Positions 1 to 7,646 of a stretch of DNA of 20,098 bases are shown one piece after another. The notes under the pieces are model-generated. The model searched no databases and was not told where the DNA came from. It saw nothing but the letters and a program-made list of their open reading frames with translations. Both the position numbers and the translations under genes were made by a program. Origin of the DNA: an uncultured Collinsella sp. (GTDB lineage Bacteria; Actinomycetota; Coriobacteriia; Coriobacteriales; Coriobacteriaceae); NCBI GenBank assembly GCA_900545505.1, contig UQZC01000005.1:1-20098 (forward strand), in the 5' to 3' direction. Each line of letters opens with the position of its first letter. Positions within the stretch are counted from its first letter, which is position 1.

Positions 1-751
1 TGGCCATACCGACGGCGATGCCCTGACTGCCGTTGACCAGCAGGTTGGGGAAGCGCGCAGGCAGTGCCACGGGCTCGGCGAGCGATTCGTCGTAGTTGGG
101 CTGCCAGTCGACGGTATCCTTCTGCAAGTCACGCAGCAGTTCCATGGCGGGCTTGGCCAGGCGGCTCTCGGTGTAACGCATGGCCGCCGCGCCGTCGCCA
201 TCGATGTTGCCGAAGTTGCCGTGACCGTCGATGAGCGGCGTGCGCATGGAGAACCACTGCGCCAGGCGGACCATGGCCTCGTAGACCGCAGAGTCACCGT
301 GCGGGTGGTACTTACCGATAACTTCGCCGACCGTCCAGGCCGACTTTTTGTGTGGGCGGTTGGGGTAGATGCCGCTCTCGTTCATCGCGTACAGGATGCG
401 GCGGTGTACCGGCTTTAAGCCGTCGCGCACGTCCGGCAGGGCACGCGCTGTGATAACCGACATCGAATACTCGATGAACGACTGCTTCATCTCGCGACCG
501 AACTCCGAAATCTGGAGCTGGCCGCCGTTGATGTCCTCGCCGGCCGAGGCGCCACGATCGACTTCGCCAAAGCTCTCCTCGAGCTCACCGTCGTCGTCCT
601 CTTCCTCATCATCATCGGCATCGGGGTTATAGGCGTCCGGATCGCCGTCCTCGCCCTGCTCAGCACGGGCAAGCAGGCGCTTCAGATCATCGGGCATACC
701 GGCATCGCCGGCCTCGTCCATACCCTCGTTATTGTTGATATCGTCTGCCAC
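1..751 (-). CDS. gyrA: DNA gyrase subunit A, N-terminal part (cut by window edge)
   Basis: GyrA cuts and rejoins DNA in the type II topoisomerase that supercoils DNA with GyrB. The first 250 residues are present; the rest lies beyond base 1. After an acidic leader of about 75 residues, the standard core starts near ISEFGREMKQSF (81-92). The winged-helix catalytic segment reads AAMRYTE, with the DNA-linking tyrosine at residue 193. The quinolone-determining stretch HPHGDSAVYE carries Ser154 and Glu158, which look like wild type for a Gram-positive. The start is GTG at 751, with AGGAGG five bases upstream, so the acidic leader is probably translated; in-frame ATG codons at residues 11 and 19 lack such a site. 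The gene lies 11 bases after gyrB, so the two are probably cotranscribed. The acidic leader is the unusual part. Confidence 0.96.
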   Translation of the reverse strand, partial: MADDINNNEGMDEAGDAGMPDDLKRLLARAEQGEDGDPDAYNPDADDDEEEDDDGELEESFGEVDRGASAGEDINGGQLQISEFGREMKQSFIEYSMSVITARALPDVRDGLKPVHRRILYAMNESGIYPNRPHKKSAWTVGEVIGKYHPHGDSAVYEAMVRLAQWFSMRTPLIDGHGNFGNIDGDGAAAMRYTESRLAKPAMELLRDLQKDTVDWQPNYDESLAEPVALPARFPNLLVNGSQGIAVGMA

Positions 752-762
752 GTTACCTCCTC

Positions 763-2793
763 TTAAGCGTCAAGGAATCGTGCATCATGTGCATGCTTCT
801 CGATGTACTCGCGGCGATAGCCGACCTCGGAACCCATCAGCTCGCGCACGGCGCGGTCCGCCACCACGGCGTCCTCGATCGACACACGCTGCAGAATGCG
901 GGTCTTTGGGTCCATCGTCGTCGAGGCAAGCTGTTTGGGGTCCATCTCGCCCAGGCCCTTGTAGCGCTGGACGGTATAGCCCTTGCGCTTTTTGGTGATC
1001 TTGCCGTCCTTGGCCTTGCCGTCCTCGTCGTTATCATCGGGGTTCAGGCCCAGACTCTGGATGGTATCGCGCAGGATCTCGTCTTCGGGCTGGCGGCCGT
1101 TGGGATACACGTAGTGGATCTTGTTGCGCACCTTAATGCCAAAGATGGGCGGGCAGGCAACATAGACGTAGCCGGCATCGATCAGCGGACGCATGTACTT
1201 GTAGAAGAACGTCAGCAGCAGGATGCGGATATGCGCGCCGTCGACGTCTGCATCGGTCATGATGATGATCTTGTGGTAGCGCGCCTTGGTGATATCGAAA
1301 TCGCCGCCGTCGCCGGCACTCGTCGTGACGCCGCAGCCGATCGCGGTAATCAGCGACTGGATGGTGTCACTCGAGAACGCGCGATGGTCACCAACGCGCT
1401 CGACGTTCAAAATCTTGCCGCGCAGGGGCAGAATCGCCTGGATGTCTCGGCGACGGCCGTCCTTGGCCGAACCGCCTGCCGAGTCGCCCTCTACGATGAA
1501 GAGCTCGGTCAGCTCGGCATCGCGCACCGAGCAGTCGGCGAGCTTACCGGGCAGGGACGCCGTCTCGAGCAGGCTCTTGCGGCGGGTCGCCTCGCGCGCC
1601 TTGCGGGCGGCATTGCGCGCCTTGCAGGCCTGCTGCGCCTTCTTGACGATCTCGCGAGCGGGCTTAGGGTGCTCCTCGAGGTAATCGGCAAGGCCGTCGG
1701 TCACGATCTTGAGCGTCAGTGCGCGCATATAGGAGCTGCCGAGCTTGGCCTTGGTCTGGCCCTCAAACTGCGGATCGGGCAGCTTGACCGAGATAACGGC
1801 CGAAAGGCCCTCGCGCACATCGTCGCCGGTCAGGTTGGCGTCTTTTTCCTTGAGCAGGTTCTGCTTGCGCGCGTAATCGTTGATCACGCGGGTGAGCGCG
1901 GTACGGAAGCCCTCAAGGTGCATGCCGCCTTCGGGGGTGTAGATGTCGTTGGCAAACGACATGACGTTCTCGCCGTAGCCGCTATTCCACTGCAGGGAAA
2001 CCTCGACCTCGCCCATCTTGGCCACAGGCGCGTCCGGGTCCGATTTGCCCTCGATGTAGATGGGCTCCTTAAAGGCCTCGGGGACGTCCTTGCCCTCGTT
2101 GAGGAACTTGACGAAGTCGATGATGCCGCCCTCGTAGCAAAACTCCTCCACGTGGGGAGTCGCTTCGCGCTCGTCGGTCAGCACGATTTTGAGGTTCTTA
2201 TTGAGGAACGCCGTCTCCTGCAGACGGTTGTGCAGCGTATCGAAATCGTAAATGCAGGTCTCGAAGATCTCGTCGTCGGGCCAGAAGGTGACGGTGGTGC
2301 CCGTCGAATCCGAGGTGCCCACGACCTCCATCTTCTTGACGGTCTTGCCGCGCGAGAACTCCATCTCGTAGGTGTTGCCGTCGCGACGAACCTGAACGAC
2401 CACACGCTTGGACAGTGCGTTGACGACGGAGATGCCAACGCCGTGCAGGCCGCCCGAGACCTTATAGGCCGAATTATCGAACTTACCGCCGGCGTGCAAA
2501 ATCGTCATGACGACCTCGAGCGTCGGGATCTTTTTGATGGGGTGCTCGTCGACGGGGATGCCGCGCCCGTTATCGACGACCGTGATGGAGTTGTCGGCGT
2601 GGACCGTCACCTGGATCTCGGTGCAGAAACCGGCCATGGCCTCGTCGACAGAGTTGTCAACGATCTCCCACACCAGGTGATGCAGACCGCTGGCGCTCGT
2701 CGAGCCGATATACATGCCCGGGCGCTTACGAACGGCCTCGAGACCTTCGAGAATCTTAATCTCGCCGCCATCGTAATCGTTTTCGTTTGCCAC
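763..2793 (-). CDS. gyrB: DNA gyrase subunit B
   Basis: This is the ATPase subunit of gyrase. Its GHKL ATP-binding fold shows EIVDNSVDEAMAG (Glu43, Asn47), DNGRGIP (74-80) and GGLHGVGISVVNALS (114-128). The transducer domain follows. The TOPRIM metal site has EGDSAGGSAK (Glu435) and the aspartates of TDADVDGAH (514-518). The C-terminal GyrA-binding motif is RYKGLGEMDP (610-619). At 676 residues it matches the short Gram-positive/actinobacterial form, without the long E. coli insertion. A small Asp/Lys-rich insert (about residues 586-605) precedes the tail. The start is GTG at 2793, preceded by AAGGAGG. A terminator separates it from the DUF721 gene upstream, so it should have its own promoter within about 50 bases, but I could not identify convincing -35/-10 boxes. 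Confidence 0.98.
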   Translation of the reverse strand: MANENDYDGGEIKILEGLEAVRKRPGMYIGSTSASGLHHLVWEIVDNSVDEAMAGFCTEIQVTVHADNSITVVDNGRGIPVDEHPIKKIPTLEVVMTILHAGGKFDNSAYKVSGGLHGVGISVVNALSKRVVVQVRRDGNTYEMEFSRGKTVKKMEVVGTSDSTGTTVTFWPDDEIFETCIYDFDTLHNRLQETAFLNKNLKIVLTDEREATPHVEEFCYEGGIIDFVKFLNEGKDVPEAFKEPIYIEGKSDPDAPVAKMGEVEVSLQWNSGYGENVMSFANDIYTPEGGMHLEGFRTALTRVINDYARKQNLLKEKDANLTGDDVREGLSAVISVKLPDPQFEGQTKAKLGSSYMRALTLKIVTDGLADYLEEHPKPAREIVKKAQQACKARNAARKAREATRRKSLLETASLPGKLADCSVRDAELTELFIVEGDSAGGSAKDGRRRDIQAILPLRGKILNVERVGDHRAFSSDTIQSLITAIGCGVTTSAGDGGDFDITKARYHKIIIMTDADVDGAHIRILLLTFFYKYMRPLIDAGYVYVACPPIFGIKVRNKIHYVYPNGRQPEDEILRDTIQSLGLNPDDNDEDGKAKDGKITKKRKGYTVQRYKGLGEMDPKQLASTTMDPKTRILQRVSIEDAVVADRAVRELMGSEVGYRREYIEKHAHDARFLDA

Positions 2794-2840
2794 ACGTCCT
2801 CCTTCAGCTAAGAAAATGTGTACAGCCTTACTAGTTTATC

Positions 2841-2874
2841 GTAAAAAAATACCCTCGGGAACGAGGGTATTTGG
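2841..2874 (-). terminator. Rho-independent terminator of the dnaA-dnaN-recF-DUF721 operon
   Basis: An 11-bp stem (2847-2857 with 2862-2872) closes a four-base loop. On the minus strand it is followed by a run of seven U. It lies between the stop of the DUF721 gene (2899) and the start of gyrB (2793), so it ends the replication operon and separates gyrBA from it. Confidence 0.85.
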
Positions 2875-2898
2875 CTCTACAAGGCCACCAGATGCGAT

Positions 2899-3462
2899 TT
2901 AAGGCTCTTTTTTGCTCTGCACGCCCTTGGCCCACTCGGCACTGGCTCTCATGGCATTCTCGAGGGCCTCGCGCAGTTTTTGGTCTTCGATGGGTGCCAC
3001 TTGGCGCTCGATCTCGGCGCGCTCGGACTCGCTGAGGTCGGCATGCGGAGCCGGCGGGCGCTCAATCTCGGCCGGCCGCAGGCGCTCCTTGGCGGCGGGC
3101 GGCGTGTGGCCGGGGGCGGTCGTTTTGAACACAAGGCCGTCAACATGCGCGCCGACGCGCTCCATGCGCGCGCGGATGATCTCGCGCAGCAGCGTCATTT
3201 CCTGCGTCCACGAGGGCGAGTCGAGATACACCAACAGCTCGTTGGGCTCGGGCAGATAGCGCAGACCCGTCACATGGCGCCCTTCGCGCGTTCCCGCGCA
3301 CACCGTGTTCCAGGCGCGATAGATTGCGCGCGATTGCTCGGCGGCCTCCATTTGGGCACGGCGTTCCGGTGTCGCCGCGGCCAAAATGCGCTGGCGTTCG
3401 GCATCTAGAAAGCCGCCGAAAGCAACCGTGCCGTTCTCGCGCTCATAATTAGCACGCCTCAC
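2899..3462 (-). CDS. DUF721 / DciA-like protein
   Basis: This protein of 187 residues belongs to the DUF721 family, whose members include DciA, the replicative-helicase loader or partner of many bacteria without DnaC. Support comes from the N-terminal pattern AIYRAWNTVCAG...GRHVTGLRYLPEPNELLVYLDSP with SWTQEMTLL (about 46-92), a helix with RARMERVGAHVDGLVFK after it, and the position between recF and gyrB, where actinobacteria carry this gene. The C-terminal 70 residues are Pro/Glu/Lys-rich and probably disordered or helical. The start is GTG at 3462, inside the end of recF (14-base overlap), so translation is probably coupled. The DciA function itself is inferred from family and position. 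Confidence 0.8.
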   Translation of the reverse strand: MRRANYERENGTVAFGGFLDAERQRILAAATPERRAQMEAAEQSRAIYRAWNTVCAGTREGRHVTGLRYLPEPNELLVYLDSPSWTQEMTLLREIIRARMERVGAHVDGLVFKTTAPGHTPPAAKERLRPAEIERPPAPHADLSESERAEIERQVAPIEDQKLREALENAMRASAEWAKGVQSKKEP

Positions 3463-4555
3463 CCATGCTCACCACCTTGGCTCGATCAAGCAGGTCATCG
3501 GTAAAGTACCCCAGATTGGTGGTGGTTATGACCGTCTGGATATCATCGCCGATCAACTGCAGAAAAGCGTCTCGGCGCCCGGCGTCGAGCTCGCTCATCA
3601 CGTCATCCAACAGCAGCAGCGGTGCAGTGCCCAAAATGCCGCGGGCAACGGCCACCTCCGCCACCTTCCAGGCCAGCACCAGCGTACGCTGCTGCCCCTG
3701 GCTGGCAAATGAACGGGCAGACCGCCCTGCAACGGAAAACTCGATCTCGTCGCGATGCGGCCCCACGAGCGTCACGCCGCGGCGAATTTCCTCGTCGGCG
3801 CGCTCGTCGAGCGTCGCCAACATGCGCTCGTACGCCCAGCCCTTCAGCTCTTCTCGGTCCTCGGTCTGGGGCAAATCCCCCAGCGTGGACACGTAGGACA
3901 CGTCCGCGGGCTCGCCGGACGCCACTTGTCCGTAAGCATCGCGCACATGGCCCGCCAGTCGGTCGACCAGGGCCAAACGATGCACGAGCAGGGCCGAGCC
4001 CGCACGGGCAAGCGATTCATTCCAGGCGCCAAGCATCTCGCGGCAGCACCAGCTCTCCTTGAGCAGGGCATTGCGCTGCGTCACGCAGCGGCCATAGGTG
4101 CTCGAAAGGTCGGCGTAGCGTGCACTCAGCTGCACGCCAAAGTCGTCGAGCGCGGCGCGGCGGACGCTGGCGCCACGCTTGACCATATCCAGGTGGTCCG
4201 GGCAAAACAGAACGCTCGGCAGCACACCGCGCACGCCGGCGGCCGCGCACCGCTTGCCGTTACGGCTAAACGAGCGCTTGCCGTCCTCTACGCACAGCCC
4301 CATGTCCAGCACGCGCCCATCGCCCTCGAGCCTCAGCTCGACCTTGCACGAGCCCACGCCGTCGCGCACGAGCTCGGCAGCGGTCGGATGCCTAAACGAG
4401 GTGCCGCTCGTCAGCAGCTGCAGCGCCTCTATGAGGTTGGTCTTCCCCGCCGCGTTGGGTCCCGCGAGCACCGTCACGCCGCCGCTCAGGGTCAGACGAT
4501 AACGGTCGAAGCTGCGGTAGTGCGCGACGGAAAGCTCGTGGGCGAACATAGCCAT
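3449..4555 (-). CDS. recF: DNA replication and repair protein RecF
   Basis: RecF is an SMC-like ATPase that helps load RecA at gaps with RecO and RecR. The Walker A motif is GPNAAGKT (32-39), the ABC signature is SQGQQR (285-290) and Walker B is LLLLDD (313-318), followed by VMSELD. The typical N-terminal AHYRSFDRY and the VGPHRDE segment (264-270) are also present. Its 368 residues are normal for the family. The start at ATG 4555 is nine bases after the dnaN stop and has no clear ribosome-binding site; a second ATG two codons in (4549) is possible. The order dnaN-recF-DUF721 is the classic origin operon. Confidence 0.97.
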   Translation of the reverse strand: MAMFAHELSVAHYRSFDRYRLTLSGGVTVLAGPNAAGKTNLIEALQLLTSGTSFRHPTAAELVRDGVGSCKVELRLEGDGRVLDMGLCVEDGKRSFSRNGKRCAAAGVRGVLPSVLFCPDHLDMVKRGASVRRAALDDFGVQLSARYADLSSTYGRCVTQRNALLKESWCCREMLGAWNESLARAGSALLVHRLALVDRLAGHVRDAYGQVASGEPADVSYVSTLGDLPQTEDREELKGWAYERMLATLDERADEEIRRGVTLVGPHRDEIEFSVAGRSARSFASQGQQRTLVLAWKVAEVAVARGILGTAPLLLLDDVMSELDAGRRDAFLQLIGDDIQTVITTTNLGYFTDDLLDRAKVVSMGEAC

Positions 4556-4564
4556 CGATAGACG

Positions 4565-5668
4565 CTAGATGCGCACCGGCATGACCAGGTACAGGTAGTT
4601 GATCTTGTCGTAGGACTTAAAGATGCCTGCCTGCGAGTAGCTCTTGAGCTCCAGCGTGATCTCTTTCTCCTTGGACAGGGCATTGAGACAGCCGAAGATG
4701 TAGTGGTAGTTGAAGGCGATGGTGCCCGACTCGCCCTCGGCCTCGACGTCAATGGTCTCCTGCGCCAGATCCTGGTCGTTGGAGATGGAGGACAGGCCCA
4801 TCTGGCCGTTCTCGACATCGATCTCGAATTTGACGGCGGGGTTGGCGCTGGCGATAACGGCAACGCGCTTCAGGGCGGCGTTGAAGGCCGCCACATCGAT
4901 CTTGACGCTCGTCACGCACGAATCGGGGATGAGCTGCTTGTAGTTGGGGTACGTGCCCTCGATACGACGCGACACATAGGTGGTGTTGCCGGCCTCAAAG
5001 ACGACCTGGGTGTCGGTGGCGCCGATCATGATGGTTGCTTGGCTCGCCATAATGCTGAGCGCGTCGTTAAAGGCATCGGCCGGGACGTTGAGCTCAAACG
5101 AGCCCTCGAGTGTCGAGGTCTCGACCTGGGTGTCGCACACGGCCAAGCGGAAGGAGTCGGTCGCCACCAGGCGCACGGTGTTGTTCTCGACCTTCATGTG
5201 CACGCCGCCCAGGATGGGGCGGGCCTTGTCAGTCGAGGTGACGCGCCACACGCGGCCGACCATCTCGGACAGGATGTCGGTCGGCAACTCGACGGCACTC
5301 TCGATGGCATAGGCCGGAAACTCCGGAAAGTCGTTGGCGTCGAGCGTGTTAAGGCGGAACGAGCTCTTTTCGCAACCGATCAACACCTGGCGCTCGGAGA
5401 GCTCAAAGGTGACCGGGGCATCGGGGAGGGTCTTGGTGATATTGGAGAGCATCTTACAGGGGATAACCATCTCACCCTCTTCTTCGACATGCGCCGCGAT
5501 GCGATGACGGATCGAGATGGTGTAGTTAGAGGTCTGGAATTCCAAGATGCCGTCTTGCGCCTTGACGAGCACGCCCGACAGGATGGGAAGGGTGGACGCC
5601 GAAGCGACACCCTTCATAACGACGCCGATGGCTTGTGTAAGCGAGCTCTGGCTGACGGTGAACTTCAT
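4565..5668 (-). CDS. dnaN: DNA polymerase III beta sliding clamp
   Basis: DnaN forms the dimeric ring that tethers polymerase III to DNA and docks other replication and repair proteins. The 367-residue protein has the family start MKFTVSQSSLTQAIGVVMKGV, the domain-1 segment LPILSGVLVKAQDG, an internal DSFRLAVC-type motif in domain 2 (about residue 175), FEIDVENGQMGLSS in domain 3 and the conserved C-terminal YLYLVMPVRI. Three clamp domains of about 120 residues each fit the length. The ATG at 5668 follows GAAAGG by about ten bases. It lies directly beside the AT-rich origin region, and recF follows after nine bases. Confidence 0.98.
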   Translation of the reverse strand: MKFTVSQSSLTQAIGVVMKGVASASTLPILSGVLVKAQDGILEFQTSNYTISIRHRIAAHVEEEGEMVIPCKMLSNITKTLPDAPVTFELSERQVLIGCEKSSFRLNTLDANDFPEFPAYAIESAVELPTDILSEMVGRVWRVTSTDKARPILGGVHMKVENNTVRLVATDSFRLAVCDTQVETSTLEGSFELNVPADAFNDALSIMASQATIMIGATDTQVVFEAGNTTYVSRRIEGTYPNYKQLIPDSCVTSVKIDVAAFNAALKRVAVIASANPAVKFEIDVENGQMGLSSISNDQDLAQETIDVEAEGESGTIAFNYHYIFGCLNALSKEKEITLELKSYSQAGIFKSYDKINYLYLVMPVRI

Positions 5669-5681
5669 CTTTTAATACCTT

Positions 5682-5736
5682 TCTTTAGATATAAATATCT
5701 TAATAATAGTAATAGCACTGACGAAACTGTTGATTA
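5682..5736 (-). other. Predicted basal unwinding system: AT-rich element, DnaA-trios, DnaA box
   Basis: On the plus strand, five contiguous triplets TAA-TAA-TAG-TAA-TAG (5701-5715) lie between an AT-rich stretch (5682-5700) and a 12-base spacer leading to a DnaA-box-like TGTTGATTA (5728-5736). Read along the dnaA coding strand the order is box, spacer, CTATTACTATTATTA, AT-rich DNA, then dnaN. This is the arrangement described for the B. subtilis unwinding element. The box has two mismatches to the local consensus. Confidence 0.6.
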
Positions 5737-5880
5737 CTCCCAAAGACGCAGGTCAGACCCAGAAAGAGAATCGACAGCAACCTGTGTGCAACGGGGGTGG
5801 TTTTCCACGTTCAAAACCTGCGCAAAACTTTTCACCACCGCGGGTTGGGTTTTAGACACCTTATGCCCATGGTTTCGACA

Positions 5881-5894
5881 AGTTTTCAACAGGT
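5881..5894 (+). promoter_or_regulatory. DnaA-box-like 14-mer, copy 1
   Basis: AGTTTTCAACAGGT contains the nine-base core TTTTCAACA. It is the exact reverse complement of the two 14-mers at 9081-9094 and 9134-9147. It lies 12 bases beyond the dnaA stop codon. Its repetition only in the two origin gaps supports DnaA binding, but this is inference. Confidence 0.65.
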
Positions 5895-5906
5895 GTCTCT
5901 ATTTCC

Positions 5907-7631
5907 CTACGAGCGCAGTGTAATTTTATCGCGCAGCGATTTGAGGTCTTCGGTGACGGTACGGTCTTCCTGGATCATCTTCTGGACCTTTTTGTAGCTC
6001 GTGCTGACGGTCGAGTGGTTGCGGTTGCCAAATTCGGCGCCCACCGCCGTGGTCGTCATCTCGCACATCTCGATGGCCAGGTAGATAGCGATATGGCGTG
6101 CTTTGGCGATATTGGCGTTGCGACGCGGGCCGATGAGCTCCTCGTGCGTCACGCCGTACTGCTCTTCGATGACGGACTGAACCGTCTGGACGTTGATCTT
6201 TTTGGCCGATGTGTCGAAGTACTGGCTGGCGATGGCGTCGATATCGTCAAAGGTGAGCTCCCCGCCCTCGCGCTCGCGGTCGCCCGCCTCGCCGGCGCAG
6301 CGCTCGCAAAAGCTCTCGAGTTCGCGGATGTTGGTGCCCGAGACCTCGGCCATGTGTTTAAAGTGCTCGTCGGTCAGGTGTCCGCCGTCGCCCCCATAGG
6401 CCGCCAGCAGCGAGTCGTCGCCTGCCTCGGGAGCGGCGACGATGGTGTTCTCGTAATAGCGCTGCAAGATCTTGTATTTCATCTCGTAGCTGGGCTCTGC
6501 GACCAGGCAGAGCATGCCGGCGTTGAAGCGGCTGGTCAGACGCTCGTCCATGCTCAGGTCCTTGGGGGCACGGTCTGCCGCGATGACGACCTTCTTGTTG
6601 TTGCGGATGAACTCGTCCATGAGCTGGAAAAAGTAGTCCACGCTCGCGCGCTTGCCGATGATGTTTTGGATGTCATCGATGATGAGCACGTCCACGCCGT
6701 GGTACGCCTGCATGATGGGGGCGTTGCTCTTCTTTTGGCGGTCGAACTCGGTCATCAGGTCGTCCAGATATGCCTGGGAGTTGGCATACTTGACCTTGAT
6801 CTCGGGCGACTTCTCGGCGAGCTCGTTTTTGATGGCAAGCAGCAGGTGCGTCTTGCCCAGGCCCGATTTGCCGTAGATGAACAGTGATGTGCATGTGCCG
6901 CGCTCGTCCGCGAGGGCGGCAAACTTGAGTGCCGAGCGATAGGCATGGCTGTTTTCGGGGCCGTAGACAAAGTTCTCAAAGGTAAATTTTGAGTTCGCGG
7001 CGAGCGGGGCTCCATCCGTATTCTGCTCGGCCGGCACGGTCGGCGCCGGTATGGGTGAAGCGGGGGTCGCAGCTTGCGTGGATTTAGTCGGCGCTCCGCC
7101 CTTCATCTGGTTCATCATGCGACGAAAATCATCGGCCGAGAGCGTGTTCTTGATTGCAATGCCCGAATCCGCGCCCGCCGCTGCGTCGTGAGCGATAGGC
7201 ATGTGCGTGACGGGTGCGTTCGTTGACGTCGCCGCCGCGGTCGGCAACGGTGCCATGGTTTCACGGGAAACATCGCTGTGCTGGTGCTCGATTGTCGGCA
7301 CGTCGCCTGCGGAGGTCGGTGCCGCCGGGGAAGCGGCGGGAGCCGTGGCGGGCGCCGTCGCGGCAGCGGATTCCGTTGCGGCGCCTTGCGGTGCCACGAT
7401 GTCGAGCGCGATCGGTGCAAAGGCGATTTCTTCCAGATAGGCCTCAATAGTCGGCTGATGCTTTTTGAGCTGCGCGATGGCAAAGCGCGAGGGGGCCTCG
7501 ATCGTGAGCGTATCTTCGGTCAGGCTTATGGCCCGCGATTGCCCCAGCATGTTGATGAGGCGTGCATCTTGGCCGTCGCGCTGGCAAAAGGCGATGGCAT
7601 CCCCCAGGATGATGCTTGCTTCCTCGTCCAC
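5907..7631 (-). CDS. dnaA: Chromosomal replication initiator DnaA
   Basis: DnaA binds origin boxes, oligomerises with ATP and melts the origin. Domain I (about 1-75) is the helicase-contact region. A long Ala/Pro/Thr-rich linker (about 80-212) is probably disordered. The AAA+ domain III begins at KFTFENFVYGPENSHAY, with Walker A GKSGLGKT (254-261) and Walker B LIIDD (316-320). Domain IV (about 480-574) ends with the recognition helix FGNRNHSTV (534-542), where most DnaA proteins have GRDHTTV. The 574-residue length is large because of the linker. The start is GTG at 7631 after GGGAGAG, 15 bases behind the GHKL gene, so the two are probably cotranscribed. Origin elements lie on both sides, which allows autoregulation. 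Confidence 0.98.
   Translation of the reverse strand: MDEEASIILGDAIAFCQRDGQDARLINMLGQSRAISLTEDTLTIEAPSRFAIAQLKKHQPTIEAYLEEIAFAPIALDIVAPQGAATESAAATAPATAPAASPAAPTSAGDVPTIEHQHSDVSRETMAPLPTAAATSTNAPVTHMPIAHDAAAGADSGIAIKNTLSADDFRRMMNQMKGGAPTKSTQAATPASPIPAPTVPAEQNTDGAPLAANSKFTFENFVYGPENSHAYRSALKFAALADERGTCTSLFIYGKSGLGKTHLLLAIKNELAEKSPEIKVKYANSQAYLDDLMTEFDRQKKSNAPIMQAYHGVDVLIIDDIQNIIGKRASVDYFFQLMDEFIRNNKKVVIAADRAPKDLSMDERLTSRFNAGMLCLVAEPSYEMKYKILQRYYENTIVAAPEAGDDSLLAAYGGDGGHLTDEHFKHMAEVSGTNIRELESFCERCAGEAGDREREGGELTFDDIDAIASQYFDTSAKKINVQTVQSVIEEQYGVTHEELIGPRRNANIAKARHIAIYLAIEMCEMTTTAVGAEFGNRNHSTVSTSYKKVQKMIQEDRTVTEDLKSLRDKITLRS
7257..7272. promoter_or_regulatory. parS-like site inside dnaA
   Basis: GGTTTCACGGGAAACA matches the parS palindrome TGTTTCACGTGAAACA at 14 of 16 positions. 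It lies in the part of dnaA coding the disordered linker (Val-Ser-Arg-Glu-Thr, about residues 121-125), where sequence is free to vary. ParB binding is inferred. Confidence 0.5.
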
Positions 7632-7646
7632 TGTCTCTCCCGTTCT

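Larger units (their letters stand above)
5669..5906. other. Origin half A: dnaA-dnaN intergenic region (candidate oriC)
   Basis: This 238-bp gap has an AT-rich patch next to dnaN (about 5673-5715) with an inverted repeat AGATAT-AA-ATATCT (5687-5700). It also holds a run of DnaA-trio triplets and several DnaA-box-like sites. The clearest box is TTTTCAACA at 5883-5891. Weaker ones are TTTTCCACG (5801-5809), TTTTCACCA (5829-5837) and TGTTGATTA (5728-5736). Motifs shared with 9062-9170 are listed in the findings. The dnaA-dnaN gap is a standard site of origin melting in Gram-positives. No clear dnaN promoter could be assigned. Confidence 0.75.

Noticed and set aside
787..2811. 674-codon open frame on the plus strand opposite gyrB
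   Set aside because: Antisense shadow of gyrB caused by GC-rich codon bias; no recognisable domain and no ribosome site, while gyrB is unambiguous.
4703..5923. 406-codon open frame on the plus strand opposite dnaN and the origin gap
   Set aside because: Mirror frame of dnaN that runs on through origin elements; composition (His, Gly, Asp, Val repeats) is typical of a shadow.
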